Positions 25,701 through 34,879 of a stretch of 40,557 nucleotides of DNA are shown here, in pieces (position 1 is the stretch's first letter; every line of letters starts with the position of its first letter). The notes under the pieces were generated by a model. It saw nothing but the letters and a program-made list of their open reading frames with translations. It was not told where the DNA came from and searched no databases. The position numbers were made by a program, and so were the translations under genes. The stretch covers positions 1 to 40,557 of the forward strand of contig CATVXH010000016.1 in NCBI GenBank assembly GCA_958347955.1, written 5' to 3'. Source of the DNA: an uncultured Sutterella sp. Its GTDB lineage: Bacteria; Pseudomonadota; Gammaproteobacteria; Burkholderiales; Burkholderiaceae_F.

Positions 25701-26207
25701 TTACTTTTTGCCTTTGGCCTTTTTGGAATCATCAACGATTTCAATCATTTCTTCATCGCGGCTCTTCATTGAGATGCGGACAACAGGCGGAGGGGCCTTG
25801 GCATCTTCTTCGGTGACTCCCCAAATGGCAAGCATTTGAGCTTGCGTGGGCACCTCTCCGTTGGCGACGCGGCTGCGGCGAGCTGTCACGGAATCCCGAA
25901 CGATTTTTTCAATATTGTCGAGAGGAATACGGTTTAGGTCGTTAAACAAAATGCTACGATGCTCCATGTCCACCTGCAGTTTGTCTTTAAACGCTTCAAT
26001 AACAGATTCTTCGGCAACGTATAAGGTCATGGATTTGTCACCGGACTCTAGTGCAAAAAGCGGTCCCTGGAGCTCGTAAAAGGCTAGGGCGTGACGCATG
26101 CTTTCCCTGACGCCACGGGCGGAGCGGCGGATAAGACTGCAGATTTTCGCCATGGCCACACGGCGATCCGGAGGTAGATTTTGCAGGTAATCACCAACTG
26201 TCGACAT
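25701..26207 (-). CDS. DUF1801 (YdhG-like) domain protein
   Basis: A 168-residue soluble protein. Residues 1-105 resemble DUF1801, with VGDYLQNLPPDRRVAMAKICSLIR and a mid-domain pattern of alternating strands. An additional C-terminal part (106-168) is charged and ends with a Lys-rich tail (DDSKKAKGKK). The family has no defined biochemical role. It has its own terminator and stands alone between the cyd operon and the lipoprotein gene. GGGGATTTTTT precedes the ATG. Confidence 0.72.
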   Translation of the reverse strand: MSTVGDYLQNLPPDRRVAMAKICSLIRRSARGVRESMRHALAFYELQGPLFALESGDKSMTLYVAEESVIEAFKDKLQVDMEHRSILFNDLNRIPLDNIEKIVRDSVTARRSRVANGEVPTQAQMLAIWGVTEEDAKAPPPVVRISMKSRDEEMIEIVDDSKKAKGKK

Positions 26208-26314
26208 TAAAAAATCCCCTAAAAATCTGGGAAAAACAGGGGACTAATTTTACACGGAAATTCCCTGTTCCTCCAGTTTAGTGGAATTTTTCTGAGTATT
26301 TTTCAGTACTTGCG

Positions 26315-26815
26315 CTATCGCCAGAAAACAAATTCCGCATCAAAGGGGGCTTTATAAAGTTTATTTTCCCGAGCGGGAGTGCATTTAATTTGAGGGATTC
26401 CGCCTCTGGCGTTCAAACGTTGGATATAGCGAACTCCAAGGAATGTGCCGCTGTTGGCCGCCGAAGTAACGGTAAAAAGCGCATCGGGTAAATTCTTACC
26501 GTCGCCCTTTTTGATGCTTGAAATACGAGAAGAGGCGATACGCGAACCATCGTTGTGGACAAAGGAGAAGCGATAACCGTGCTTTGCCACCGCTTGATTT
26601 GTCACGGGGTTAAAAAGGTAAGCATTCGGAGCCTCAAAACGCCAGAACCATCCTTTCATATCATGCACACAGCGAAAGACCTGTTCCCCCGAGGCATCAA
26701 GGCGCAAAACCGCTCTTGTGTTTTCCGGTGGCGTAACGCTTGTTTCTTGAAAAGTTGAGCACGCACTCAAAAGCAGTGGCAGCAGGCAAATGGATAAACG
26801 GAAAGAGACGCGCAT
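26315..26815 (-). CDS. DUF3455-like lipoprotein
   Basis: A secreted lipoprotein of about 166 residues. The signal RLSICLLPLLLSAC places the lipidated Cys at residue 19 of this start. The domain has the DUF3455 order: VFRCV, then WRFEAPNAYLFNPV, and ending GVRYIQRLNARGG with a C-terminal AEFVFWR strand. The function is unknown. An upstream ATG at 26836 would add seven residues; I prefer the inner start because it gives a compact signal peptide, but neither has a clear ribosome binding site. It is divergent from sstT. Confidence 0.72.
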   Translation of the reverse strand: MRVSFRLSICLLPLLLSACSTFQETSVTPPENTRAVLRLDASGEQVFRCVHDMKGWFWRFEAPNAYLFNPVTNQAVAKHGYRFSFVHNDGSRIASSRISSIKKGDGKNLPDALFTVTSAANSGTFLGVRYIQRLNARGGIPQIKCTPARENKLYKAPFDAEFVFWR

Positions 26816-27018
26816 GGAGTGATACAGAAAAGTCATTGAACAATAACGAAAGTGTACCGAAAATATTCATCAGGTAAGTAAGAGATTTATTCTCGAAGTT
26901 CTGTGAGATGTATAAGTAAAAAACCTGATCATTGTCACAAATTTTCTCCAATAAATGAGATTAGAGTCGATAAAAAATGTTATGGTAGCCATTCGTTCTC
27001 AAGCGGAGAAAAATTGAA

Positions 27019-28293
27019 ATGGCTCGTCATTCGTTAAAACGTATTGCCATGCCTTTTCTTCAAGCCTCATTGGTCAAGCAAATTTTGATCGGTTTGGTTT
27101 TAGGCATCGCTTTGGCGTATTTGGTTCCAGAGGCTGCGAAATCTTGTGGCTTTTTAGGCTCTTTATTCATTTCTGCATTGAAGGCTGTCGCCCCGCTATT
27201 GGTTTTTGTTTTGGTGATGGCGGCAATCGCCAATCAGGATATCGAAACAAAGGCACACATTAAACCGGTTTTACTACTTTATGTTCTTGGTACATTTGGG
27301 GCAGCACTGATTGCCGTCACGGCCTGTTTTCTTTTCCCCACTACCATTCATTTAACCGGAGCGGAGGCTAATAGCGCGACACCCGGCGGCTTACTTGATG
27401 TTTTTAACAACATTCTTCTCAGTGTTGTCGATAACCCCGTGCACGCCTTATCTGCCGGCAACTACATGGCAATCTTGGCTTGGGCCGCCGGTTTGGGTGT
27501 GGCCATGCGTCACGCATCTGACTCATCGCGTGAATTTATGGCCGACCTTTCCAAAGGGGTTGAGTTCGTTGTTCGAGTGGTGATTAGATTCGCGCCGATC
27601 GGTATCTTTGGTTTGGTGGCTAATACGGTAGCCAGTACAGGCATTGAAACTTTGGCTGGCTATGTCCATGTGCTTGTTGTTTTGATCGGCTGTATGCTGT
27701 TTGTAGCTTTGGTTCTGAACCCGTTCTTAGTTTGGCTGTATATCCGTCGAAATCCTTACCCGCTCACTTTGGCGACACTAAGAGAAAGCGGTGTGACTGC
27801 ATTTTTTACTCGTTCTTCGGCTGCCAATATTCCGGTTAACATGGGAATGTGCCGACGGTTAAATCTCGATAGCGGCACATACTCCATTACGATTCCTTTA
27901 GGAGCCACTATCAATATGGCTGGTGCCGCCATTACGATCACAGTGCTCACTTTGGCCGCGGCTAATAGTTTGGGCATTGAAACCAGTTTTGGTACAGCAA
28001 TTCTTTTGAGTGTGGTGGCGTCGGTGTGCGCCTGTGGCGCTTCCGGTGTTCCCGGAGGATCACTTATGTTGATTCCTTTGGCATGTGGTCTTTTCGGCAT
28101 TGATAATGCGCTTGCGATGCAGGTGGTGGCTGTGGGCTTCATCATCGGCGTGTTGCAGGATTCCGCAGAAACCGCTTTGAATTCTTCTTCTGACGTGCTC
28201 TTTACCGCGGCGGCTTGTCTGCGTGCGGAACGCATTGAGCAGGAAAGAGACCGTCGTGAAAAGGAAATCAACGAGAAGATTGGAAGATCTTGA
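27019..28293 (+). CDS. sstT: Serine/threonine:sodium symporter
   Basis: SstT imports serine and threonine with sodium; it belongs to the dicarboxylate/amino acid:cation symporter (GltPh-like) fold. The 424 residues contain eight helices and two re-entrant hairpins. Diagnostic blocks are SLVKQILIGLVLGI, GSLFISALKAVAPLLVFVLV, the serine-rich hairpin TRSSAANIPVNMGMC, and NMAGAAITITVL. A GCGGAGAAAAA sequence precedes the ATG. It converges with iadA. Confidence 0.93.
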   Translation: MARHSLKRIAMPFLQASLVKQILIGLVLGIALAYLVPEAAKSCGFLGSLFISALKAVAPLLVFVLVMAAIANQDIETKAHIKPVLLLYVLGTFGAALIAVTACFLFPTTIHLTGAEANSATPGGLLDVFNNILLSVVDNPVHALSAGNYMAILAWAAGLGVAMRHASDSSREFMADLSKGVEFVVRVVIRFAPIGIFGLVANTVASTGIETLAGYVHVLVVLIGCMLFVALVLNPFLVWLYIRRNPYPLTLATLRESGVTAFFTRSSAANIPVNMGMCRRLNLDSGTYSITIPLGATINMAGAAITITVLTLAAANSLGIETSFGTAILLSVVASVCACGASGVPGGSLMLIPLACGLFGIDNALAMQVVAVGFIIGVLQDSAETALNSSSDVLFTAAACLRAERIEQERDRREKEINEKIGRS

Positions 28294-28315
28294 TTTTAAT
28301 TTTGTCAGTTAGAAA

Positions 28316-28349
28316 AACGGGGCTGATCCCATTTCGGAACAGCCCCGTT
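28316..28349. terminator. Terminator between sstT and iadA
   Basis: A ten-base-pair stem (AACGGGGCTG 28316-28325 with CAGCCCCGTT 28340-28349) encloses a 14-base loop. The T-run is best on the minus strand (TTTTCTAAC), so it serves iadA and probably stops sstT also. Confidence 0.82.
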
Positions 28350-28364
28350 GCTTATAAATTTGAC

Positions 28365-29504
28365 TTACGCTTCAAAGTTTGCAAACTTGACGCTCTTGCC
28401 TCCACGCACCCAGGTGGTGCCGCGAGCGATCACGGTGTCAATATCCAGAGAGTCTGTTAACACGCAGAGGTTAGCCTTCATGCCGACAGCAAGGCGACCT
28501 TCTTTTACTCCCAAAGAATCGGCGACGTTGGAAGTTGTCATCATCAAAGCGGTTTCAAAGTCGATGCCGGCTTGCACCATTTCCTTGAGCATTTGGTGAT
28601 TGGCGTTAACCGGAGCGGCAACGATAGCCACCATAATGCCGTTTTCGAACTTAGGCATCGAGCCATTGCCATCAGAGCTCATTGTGATGCGATTGCGATC
28701 GACACCGGCCTTCAAGGCTCGTTCGACACACTCGACAAACGGATAATAGTTTCCGCCACCGGAAGTGATGTCAATCACGCCTCCCTTCTTGGCAAACTCA
28801 ATGGCTTGCTCGAAAAGCTTCGGTTCACGACCCGTGTGCGTCGGTGAGAAATGATGACGGGGCAGGCCGCGTGCGATGATACGTTCGAATTGTTCATAAG
28901 CGCCGCCGAAGTCACCCAAGTGCACATGCAACACGCCTTTTTTGCCCGAGAGCATGCCGCCCATGCGGACATCGGCGACAAGCTTGAGCATTTCATCGTC
29001 ATTTGGGAAAGAGCAGCGGTGGTCAGCTAAGGCCAACTTAACGCCCAAAACCGGCTCAATGCAAATAATGTCTTTTCTCGGGTTCCCCGTGATGGTGGGA
29101 GAAGGGTATTGGTAAGAGCCTGTGTGCATGTAGGCAGTTAAGCCTTCTTGACGCAACCCCATTACTTTTGCGTAAAGCTCTTCAGGGAATTTTGTGGTGC
29201 CTTCAGTACCCATTACACCGCAGACTGTCGTAATACCACCCAAAAGCAATTGAGAGGGCATAACCGGAGGTACGCGAGTGGCGAAACCGCCTTCACCGCC
29301 ACCTCCCGTGAGGTGAACGTGTTGGTCAAAAAAGCCCGGCGTCACTGTGGCGCCTTCCACATCGATAACCTGAACCTCGCCAGGCAGACGCAAGTCATCA
29401 AGATTGTCTTCAATGGCGGCAATTGTTTCGCCGCAAATCAAAATGTCTTTTTTGCCGACCGGAGCCGGAGTAAAGACGTTGGCGTTTTTGATAATCGTGA
29501 ACAT
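28365..29504 (-). CDS. iadA: Beta-aspartyl (isoaspartyl) dipeptidase
   Basis: A binuclear metal amidohydrolase that hydrolyses isoaspartyl dipeptides from damaged proteins. The 379 residues show the metal ligands His62 and His64 (DQHVHLTGGGGEGG), Lys156 (GVKLALADHR, the carboxylated Lys), a His in LHVHLGD (193/195), His223 (SPTHTGR) and Asp278 (MSSDGNGS). Tyr131 in HTGSYQYPS is the family's catalytic tyrosine. I begin at ATG 29504, where AAGGGAAA is correctly spaced; an upstream in-frame start adds 28 residues unlike the family. Confidence 0.94.
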   Translation of the reverse strand: MFTIIKNANVFTPAPVGKKDILICGETIAAIEDNLDDLRLPGEVQVIDVEGATVTPGFFDQHVHLTGGGGEGGFATRVPPVMPSQLLLGGITTVCGVMGTEGTTKFPEELYAKVMGLRQEGLTAYMHTGSYQYPSPTITGNPRKDIICIEPVLGVKLALADHRCSFPNDDEMLKLVADVRMGGMLSGKKGVLHVHLGDFGGAYEQFERIIARGLPRHHFSPTHTGREPKLFEQAIEFAKKGGVIDITSGGGNYYPFVECVERALKAGVDRNRITMSSDGNGSMPKFENGIMVAIVAAPVNANHQMLKEMVQAGIDFETALMMTTSNVADSLGVKEGRLAVGMKANLCVLTDSLDIDTVIARGTTWVRGGKSVKFANFEA

Positions 29505-29641
29505 GATGGTTTCCCTTTTGAAAATCCAGACACAGTCCATTTTGATGTCTACTGTCGGCAGACGTGTCCGACGCAGTGAGTATATCAATCAAAGTGGGAG
29601 TTCGCCTGTATACTGTCGCCTGTTTAGAAAAAGTGATGCAC

Positions 29642-31474
29642 ATGACGGCGCAGGAGATTCTAAAAAAATATTTTGGTTATGAGACATTTCGAGGATTCCA
29701 GAAAGAGGTGATCGATACCGTTTTGGAAGGTCGTGATGCGCTTGTGCTGATGCCTACCGGGGGTGGCAAAAGTGTTTGTTATCAAATTCCGGCGCTTATG
29801 AAAGATGGCGTGGCTGTCGTTGTCTCGCCCCTGATAGCCTTGATGAAGGATCAGGTAGATATGCTGCGCGATGTGGGCATTGCAGCCGCAGCTTTGAATT
29901 CAACATTGACTGCCGATGAGGCTAAGGGCGTCTACCGTGACCTTGAGAGTGGTCGCTTAAAACTTCTCTATGTTGCTCCTGAGCGACTTGTCAAACCGGC
30001 CACATTGAATTTGCTTTCAAGAGTGTCTGTGAGCTTATTCGCAGTTGATGAAGCTCATTGCATTTCTGTTTGGGGGCATGATTTCAGGCCAGAGTATCAG
30101 GCTCTTGATTGTCTCAAAGAACTGTTTCCTAATGTGCCGCGCATGGCGCTGACGGCAACAGCGGATGAACAAACACGTGCTGAAATTGTTACGCGCCTTT
30201 TAAACAGCCCTCGCTCTTTTATCTCCAGTTTTGACCGTCCCAATATTCGTTACCGCATGTATGAAAAGGGAAAAGGCTATCTGGACGGCATCGTACAATT
30301 TATTTTGGGTGAGCACATGCATGAGTCGGGTATTGTCTACTGCGCAACTCGGAATAAAGCCGAGGCGGTGGCCAACTACCTTAGAAAAAACGGTATTGAT
30401 GCGCTCGTGTACCACGCCGGCATGGAAAACGAGGAAAGACAGGCAAATCAATCGGCGTTTTTTGACAGGCCGTGCGTGATGGTGGCCACCATAGCGTTTG
30501 GGATGGGGATCGATAAACCGGATGTCCGCTTTATCATTCATGCGGATATGCCAAAGTCCATCGAAAATTTTTTTCAGGAAACAGGACGCGCAGGGCGCGA
30601 TGGGAAACCCGCTGAGGCTGTTTTGTACTACGGCCTGGAAGATCTTGTTCAGCAGCGTTTTTTCATTGATCAAAGTGATGCAGATTCTGTGTATAAGCAG
30701 GTGTCATTGCATAAACTGGACAGCATGTTGGGGCTGGCGGAGTCAGTGACCTGCCGGCGGATGCAACTTCTGGCATATTTTGGCGAAAAACTCGATCACG
30801 CATGCGGCAACTGTGACAACTGCGAGAATCCTCCGATAACGCGAGACGCTACAGAAGATGCCAGGAAGTTGCTCTCTTGCATTTACCGCTGTTCAAAAAC
30901 AAATGGTTTGGGTTTTGGTGCCTCTCATGTCATCAAGGTTTTGCGAGGAGAGGTCAGTGACAAAATTTTCGAAAAACGTCATGATGAGTTGAGCACATTT
31001 GGAATAGGCCGCGACCATACCATGAAATATTGGCGTCGGATTCTTCGCCAATTAATTGCCAAGCACTATGTGAATGTCAATTACAGGGTCTATAACGTAT
31101 TGACTGTTAATCCAAGCGCCAAGCCCTTATTACTGGGCGAGGAAAAATTTTTAGTTCGTCTTGAAGGGGAAAAACAACTGTCATCCAGAAAGGTGATTGA
31201 CCATGACGATCTCGATGACGCCGAACAGCGTCTGTTTGCCATGCTAAGACAGTGGCGAAAAACTTGTGCCAGCGAAAATGCTGTGGCCGCTTATAACGTC
31301 TTCCCTGACTCGACACTGATTCAAATTGCCCGACGAAAACCCAAACATCCCCACCAATTGGAAGGAATTAGCGGGATCGGTGAAAAACGAATTGAGCGTT
31401 ATGGTCAGGCGGTATGTGATACTGTTATCCAGTGGTACGCCCAAGAACGGCAGAAAGAATCTCAACCCTCATAA
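29642..31474 (+). CDS. recQ: ATP-dependent DNA helicase RecQ
   Basis: A 3'-5' helicase acting in recombination initiation and fork repair. The 610-residue protein has Walker A PTGGGKS (38-44), DEAH (136-139), GIDKPDVRF and QETGRAGRDG in the helicase core. Four zinc cysteines lie in RRMQ...HACGNCDNCENPP, followed by a winged helix and a C-terminal HRDC domain ending GISGIGEKRIERYG. The aromatic-rich loop reads CISVWGHDFRPEY where the usual residue before Trp is Gln. I start at MTAQEIL (29642); an alternative ATG at 29636 adds two residues. Confidence 0.96.
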   Translation: MTAQEILKKYFGYETFRGFQKEVIDTVLEGRDALVLMPTGGGKSVCYQIPALMKDGVAVVVSPLIALMKDQVDMLRDVGIAAAALNSTLTADEAKGVYRDLESGRLKLLYVAPERLVKPATLNLLSRVSVSLFAVDEAHCISVWGHDFRPEYQALDCLKELFPNVPRMALTATADEQTRAEIVTRLLNSPRSFISSFDRPNIRYRMYEKGKGYLDGIVQFILGEHMHESGIVYCATRNKAEAVANYLRKNGIDALVYHAGMENEERQANQSAFFDRPCVMVATIAFGMGIDKPDVRFIIHADMPKSIENFFQETGRAGRDGKPAEAVLYYGLEDLVQQRFFIDQSDADSVYKQVSLHKLDSMLGLAESVTCRRMQLLAYFGEKLDHACGNCDNCENPPITRDATEDARKLLSCIYRCSKTNGLGFGASHVIKVLRGEVSDKIFEKRHDELSTFGIGRDHTMKYWRRILRQLIAKHYVNVNYRVYNVLTVNPSAKPLLLGEEKFLVRLEGEKQLSSRKVIDHDDLDDAEQRLFAMLRQWRKTCASENAVAAYNVFPDSTLIQIARRKPKHPHQLEGISGIGEKRIERYGQAVCDTVIQWYAQERQKESQPS

Positions 31475-31476
31475 AG

Positions 31477-31508
31477 TTATTTTGCCCGAGTTATCTCGGG
31501 CAAAATAA
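31477..31508. terminator. Bidirectional terminator between recQ and the SDR gene
   Basis: A 14-base-pair perfect stem (31477-31490 and 31495-31508) with a four-base loop TTAT; its core is GCCCGAG/CTCGGGC flanked by A/T runs on both strands. It directly follows the recQ stop and ends just before the SDR stop. Confidence 0.92.
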
Positions 31509-31511
31509 GTG

Positions 31512-32294
31512 TCATGCGCGATGGATTTCTGAGTTCCTGGGTTTTTGTTTGCGATTGCCGAAAATTTTGTCAAAGAGCGCATTAGGTATGATGCGTAAAA
31601 GCTTAGCCACCACACCCATTTGCCAAGGAATAGTGGCATAGCTTCTGCCTGCCAAAATTGCATTGGCCGCGCGATGGGCGAATTCATCCGGTGTAAGAAT
31701 GAAGGGCATTGGATAAGGGTTTACATCCGTAAGAGGTGTTTTAACAAACCCAGGACTGATGGTGGTTACTTGAATGCCGTATTTTTTCATCTCGACGCGC
31801 AAGCTTTCACAGTATGTGATGACGGCCGATTTGCTTGAACAATAGGCTTCAGTGCCAGGCATTCCGCGAATGCCGCCCACACTGCCGATGCCCACCAATG
31901 TGCCGTGCTTTCTTTGCATCATCGGTTCGATGAATGCGTGGAAAGTGCTGGCCATCCCGAAGACGTTGGTCGCATAGACCTTTTCCATGACCTCCAAATC
32001 TTCAAAATACTGTGTTTTAACACCGACGCTGATACCGGCGTTGGCGATGACAATGTCGGCCCCGCAGACAGCGTTGTCAAACTGTCTTGCCAATTCAATC
32101 AGCTTCATTCGATCGGTGACGTCACAGGCATAGCTGTAATGACGATCGCTGTTTGGCAGGGATTTGATCAGATCGTCAAGCGCTTCCTGGCGCCTTGCCA
32201 TCAGACCTAATGTTGCCCCGCGGGAAGCGAACTCACGCGCTAAAGCGGCGCCGATGCCGCTGGACGCTCCTGTAATAAATACATTCATTGACAT
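31512..32294 (-). CDS. Short-chain dehydrogenase/reductase
   Basis: A 260-residue NAD(P)-dependent oxidoreductase. The Rossmann motif TGASSGIG lies at 8-15, NAG at about 85-87, and the catalytic Tyr-Lys pair is in EAYCSSK near 152-156, with PGFVKTPLT after it. The basic RR pair after the second strand (LMARRQEAL) suggests a preference for NADP. The substrate is unknown. It is the last gene of the argS-SPOR-dsbA-phosphomannomutase unit; an SDR gene in this run occurs in other betaproteobacteria. AAGG lies seven bases before the ATG. Confidence 0.9.
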   Translation of the reverse strand: MSMNVFITGASSGIGAALAREFASRGATLGLMARRQEALDDLIKSLPNSDRHYSYACDVTDRMKLIELARQFDNAVCGADIVIANAGISVGVKTQYFEDLEVMEKVYATNVFGMASTFHAFIEPMMQRKHGTLVGIGSVGGIRGMPGTEAYCSSKSAVITYCESLRVEMKKYGIQVTTISPGFVKTPLTDVNPYPMPFILTPDEFAHRAANAILAGRSYATIPWQMGVVAKLLRIIPNALFDKIFGNRKQKPRNSEIHRA

Positions 32295-32303
32295 GATCAG
32301 GCC

Positions 32304-33683
32304 TTAAAAGGGTAAAACAACGCTGGAATCAACGGATTTAATGGCTTGACCGAAGCGCTTTTTAATGCGTTCGAGAGCCTCTTGGGTATCACCTTCTAGA
32401 CGCAAAACAACCACGGGAGTGGTGTTAGAAGAACGAGCAAGCGCAAAACCGTCTTCCCACTCCACTCGAATGCCGTCAATGGTTATAACATCACTGGCAT
32501 CCTCAAAATGCAACTCTTTCTGAAGTTTTTCAACGAAGCGTTTATTTTCTCCCTCGGGCATTTCGATATGAAGCTCAGGCGTGTTGAGCGCAGTCGGCAG
32601 CGATTCCAAAACAGCTGAGGGATTGTTCGAGCGGGACAAAATTTCCAACATACGTGCTCCGGCATACAGCCCGTCGTCAAAGCCTGGCCAGCGCTTATCA
32701 TTAAAGAACAGGTGTCCGCTCATTTCGCCGGCAAACGGAGCTTGAGTTTCTTTTAATTTTGCCTTCACCAATGAGTGGCCGGTTCGGCAGATTGTGGGTA
32801 TGCCGCCATGCTCTTTAATCCATGGCACAAGACGGCGCGTGCATTTCACGTCATAGATAATCGGTGCACCGGGGATGTGTTTAAGAATATCAGCGGCGAA
32901 AAGCATCATCTGGCGATCCGGGAAGATGATTTGACCGGATTTCGTTACAACGCCGAGACGGTCACCGTCACCATCAAAAGCCAGGCCTAACTCAACATCT
33001 GTGGTTTTAACCGTTTCAATCAGTTGTGTCAGATTGGCAGGCTTAGAAGGATCCGGGTGATGATTGGGGAAGTGTCCGTCAATTTCTGTAAATAACGGTG
33101 TCACCTCACAGCCCAAACGTTTAAAAAGTTCCATTGCCACAGGGCCGGTAACGCCATTGCCGCAATCAATGGCAACCTTCATAGGACGGGAAAGCTTAAT
33201 GTCAGAGGTAATTTTGGCTAGGTAGGGAGTGACTACGTCAATTTCCTCAACTTCGCCTTTCTTTGACGCTAGGGTAATGCCGGCATCGATTTTTTCGTGA
33301 AGTGCCTGGATACCGTCACCGAAAAGGGTATCTTTGGCCATCATCATTTTTAACCCGTTATATTCAGGAGGATTATGGCTACCAGTAACGGCCACTCCGG
33401 AACCGGTTTGGGTCATAAAGGTCGCGAAGTAAAGCACTGGGGTGGGAGTCATTCCAATAGATTTGACGTTAATGCCCATGTCGGTGATGCCGCTAATCAG
33501 TGCTTCGGAGAGTTTGGGGCCGGAGAGACGTCCGTCACGGCCGACGCAAAGAGTATCGACCTGTTTTTCTTGGGCCAGGGCTCCGAGGGCTTGGCCGATA
33601 GCACGAACAGCCTCAACAGTTAAGGTTTTATCGACAATGCCGCGAATGTCGTAAGCTTTGAAGATGGAAGAATCGATTTGCAT
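32304..33683 (-). CDS. Phosphomannomutase/phosphoglucomutase (AlgC/ManB type)
   Basis: It interconverts hexose-6- and hexose-1-phosphates for LPS and exopolysaccharide sugars. The 459 residues have the alpha-D-phosphohexomutase layout. The phosphoserine is Ser102 in TGSHNPPEYNG, the metal loop is D237-G-D239-G-D241-R, and the sugar loop is GEMSGH at about 318. FKAYDIRG at the start is the family's N-terminal signature. The length matches AlgC (463). It lies 15 bases after dsbA and nine before the SDR gene, so they probably share a transcript. Confidence 0.93.
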   Translation of the reverse strand: MQIDSSIFKAYDIRGIVDKTLTVEAVRAIGQALGALAQEKQVDTLCVGRDGRLSGPKLSEALISGITDMGINVKSIGMTPTPVLYFATFMTQTGSGVAVTGSHNPPEYNGLKMMMAKDTLFGDGIQALHEKIDAGITLASKKGEVEEIDVVTPYLAKITSDIKLSRPMKVAIDCGNGVTGPVAMELFKRLGCEVTPLFTEIDGHFPNHHPDPSKPANLTQLIETVKTTDVELGLAFDGDGDRLGVVTKSGQIIFPDRQMMLFAADILKHIPGAPIIYDVKCTRRLVPWIKEHGGIPTICRTGHSLVKAKLKETQAPFAGEMSGHLFFNDKRWPGFDDGLYAGARMLEILSRSNNPSAVLESLPTALNTPELHIEMPEGENKRFVEKLQKELHFEDASDVITIDGIRVEWEDGFALARSSNTTPVVVLRLEGDTQEALERIKKRFGQAIKSVDSSVVLPF

Positions 33684-33698
33684 GATGATGTGCCTACG

Positions 33699-34328
33699 TT
33701 AGTTTTTTTGACGAAATTGGCGTTCCCGTTCAATGAGTTTATCGAGCACTTCAATAGTTTTTTGTCTCGAGCCGGCCAGATGGGGCGCCGTTAAATACTT
33801 ACCGCCAACGGCAACGTAAGGTGTGGCATCTAGACGGTAATTTTGCCAAGTTTGAAACGCCTGCTGAGTTTTCATAGTCACGGAAAAAGACTGGTAGGTT
33901 TTATTCCATTCCGTGAGGTTGACTTTGTGAGACTGGAGCCATTGTTGCAGATCTGCTTCGCTGGTGATATTGCCGTGCATGATGTCTTGCCAGAAAACAG
34001 GATGCAGGTCTTCTAGTCGACCGAGTGCCTCAAATGTGTAAAAAATTCGAGAAAGAAACTGCGTGGCAGGCTCCCAAGCGACAGGAACACGTCGAAATGT
34101 GACATCTTGAGGCAGTTTTTTTTGCCACTCATCCAGCATTGGAGCCAGTCGTAGACAGTGTCCGCAGGTATAAGCAAAAAAATCAATAACCTCAATCGTA
34201 TCTCCCGAGGTTGTCACCGCAGGATTGAGTGTTCGGTAATCCTTACCGTCGGTAATCTGAGAGGCGAGCGTCTGCGCACCGATCAATGTCAGCGCGCAGA
34301 CAAGCGCCGCACTTATAAGTTGTCTCAT
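33699..34328 (-). CDS. dsbA: Thiol:disulfide interchange protein DsbA-like, with CGHC active site
   Basis: A 209-residue periplasmic thioredoxin-fold oxidase. The signal peptide ends near LAS (about residue 23). The active site is YTCGHCLRLAP (about 54-64) and the cis-proline loop is DATPYVAVGGKY. The helical insertion between them is that of DsbA. DsbA normally carries CPHC; CGHC is the PDI-type dipeptide and may change the redox potential. It overlaps the SPOR gene by four bases (ATGA). The fold and synteny support DsbA despite the active-site change. Confidence 0.87.
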   Translation of the reverse strand: MRQLISAALVCALTLIGAQTLASQITDGKDYRTLNPAVTTSGDTIEVIDFFAYTCGHCLRLAPMLDEWQKKLPQDVTFRRVPVAWEPATQFLSRIFYTFEALGRLEDLHPVFWQDIMHGNITSEADLQQWLQSHKVNLTEWNKTYQSFSVTMKTQQAFQTWQNYRLDATPYVAVGGKYLTAPHLAGSRQKTIEVLDKLIERERQFRQKN

Positions 34329-34870
34329 TTATTTTTGATCACCATGGCGTCAAAACCGTTTGATGTCAGGCGCTGTTGTAGTTCATTAGCTTCCCTGGCC
34401 GTATCGAAGGGGCCAAGAAATACGCGATAAAGGGTAATGCCTGCGTCGGTGGATTTAACAACGTCTGCCTCGAGTGCGATAAAGGCCAGCTCGGTGCGAA
34501 TTTTTTCGGCGTCTTTGGCATTACGGAAAGCACCGGCCTGGATGCTGTAGCTTTCGCCAGTAGTTTGGTCGGCGGCGTTAACGGGTTCATCAGCCTGTTC
34601 ATGAGCTGTGGGAGCCTGAACAGTTTTGATGGCAGAGAGCGCATCATCGGCTGGTGTCCCTCGTGTATTGGAATCATACAATGCGGCGTTCGGGTCTTTG
34701 CCATCAAGAGCGGCAGCGTCAACCGGCGTGGACTGTTTTTGCACTTTTTCGACAAAGGGAATTGGAGCGTTGGTGATAAACAGAGCCAAGGCGGCGCTGG
34801 CGGCGCAACCGATAAGAAAACCCACCATCGTACCGAGGAAAAAAGAGCCTTTCTTTTGAGTCACTGGCAT
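34325..34870 (-). CDS. SPOR domain inner membrane protein (FtsN-like)
   Basis: A 181-residue bitopic protein. A short cytoplasmic N-terminus (MPVTQKKGS) is followed by a membrane helix at about 10-33, then a Pro/Ala/Asp-rich linker. The C-terminal SPOR domain (about 106-181) starts SYSIQAGAF and has YRVFLGPF. SPOR domains bind denuded peptidoglycan at the division septum. The layout resembles a short FtsN, but division function is inference. It is nine bases after argS and overlaps dsbA, as in related genomes. Confidence 0.88.
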   Translation of the reverse strand: MPVTQKKGSFFLGTMVGFLIGCAASAALALFITNAPIPFVEKVQKQSTPVDAAALDGKDPNAALYDSNTRGTPADDALSAIKTVQAPTAHEQADEPVNAADQTTGESYSIQAGAFRNAKDAEKIRTELAFIALEADVVKSTDAGITLYRVFLGPFDTAREANELQQRLTSNGFDAMVIKNK

Positions 34871-34879
34871 AACTTATCC

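Noticed and set aside
29148..29579. 143-codon plus-strand frame over iadA
   Set aside because: It lies opposite the metal-site coding region of iadA, has no family resemblance and no ribosome binding site.
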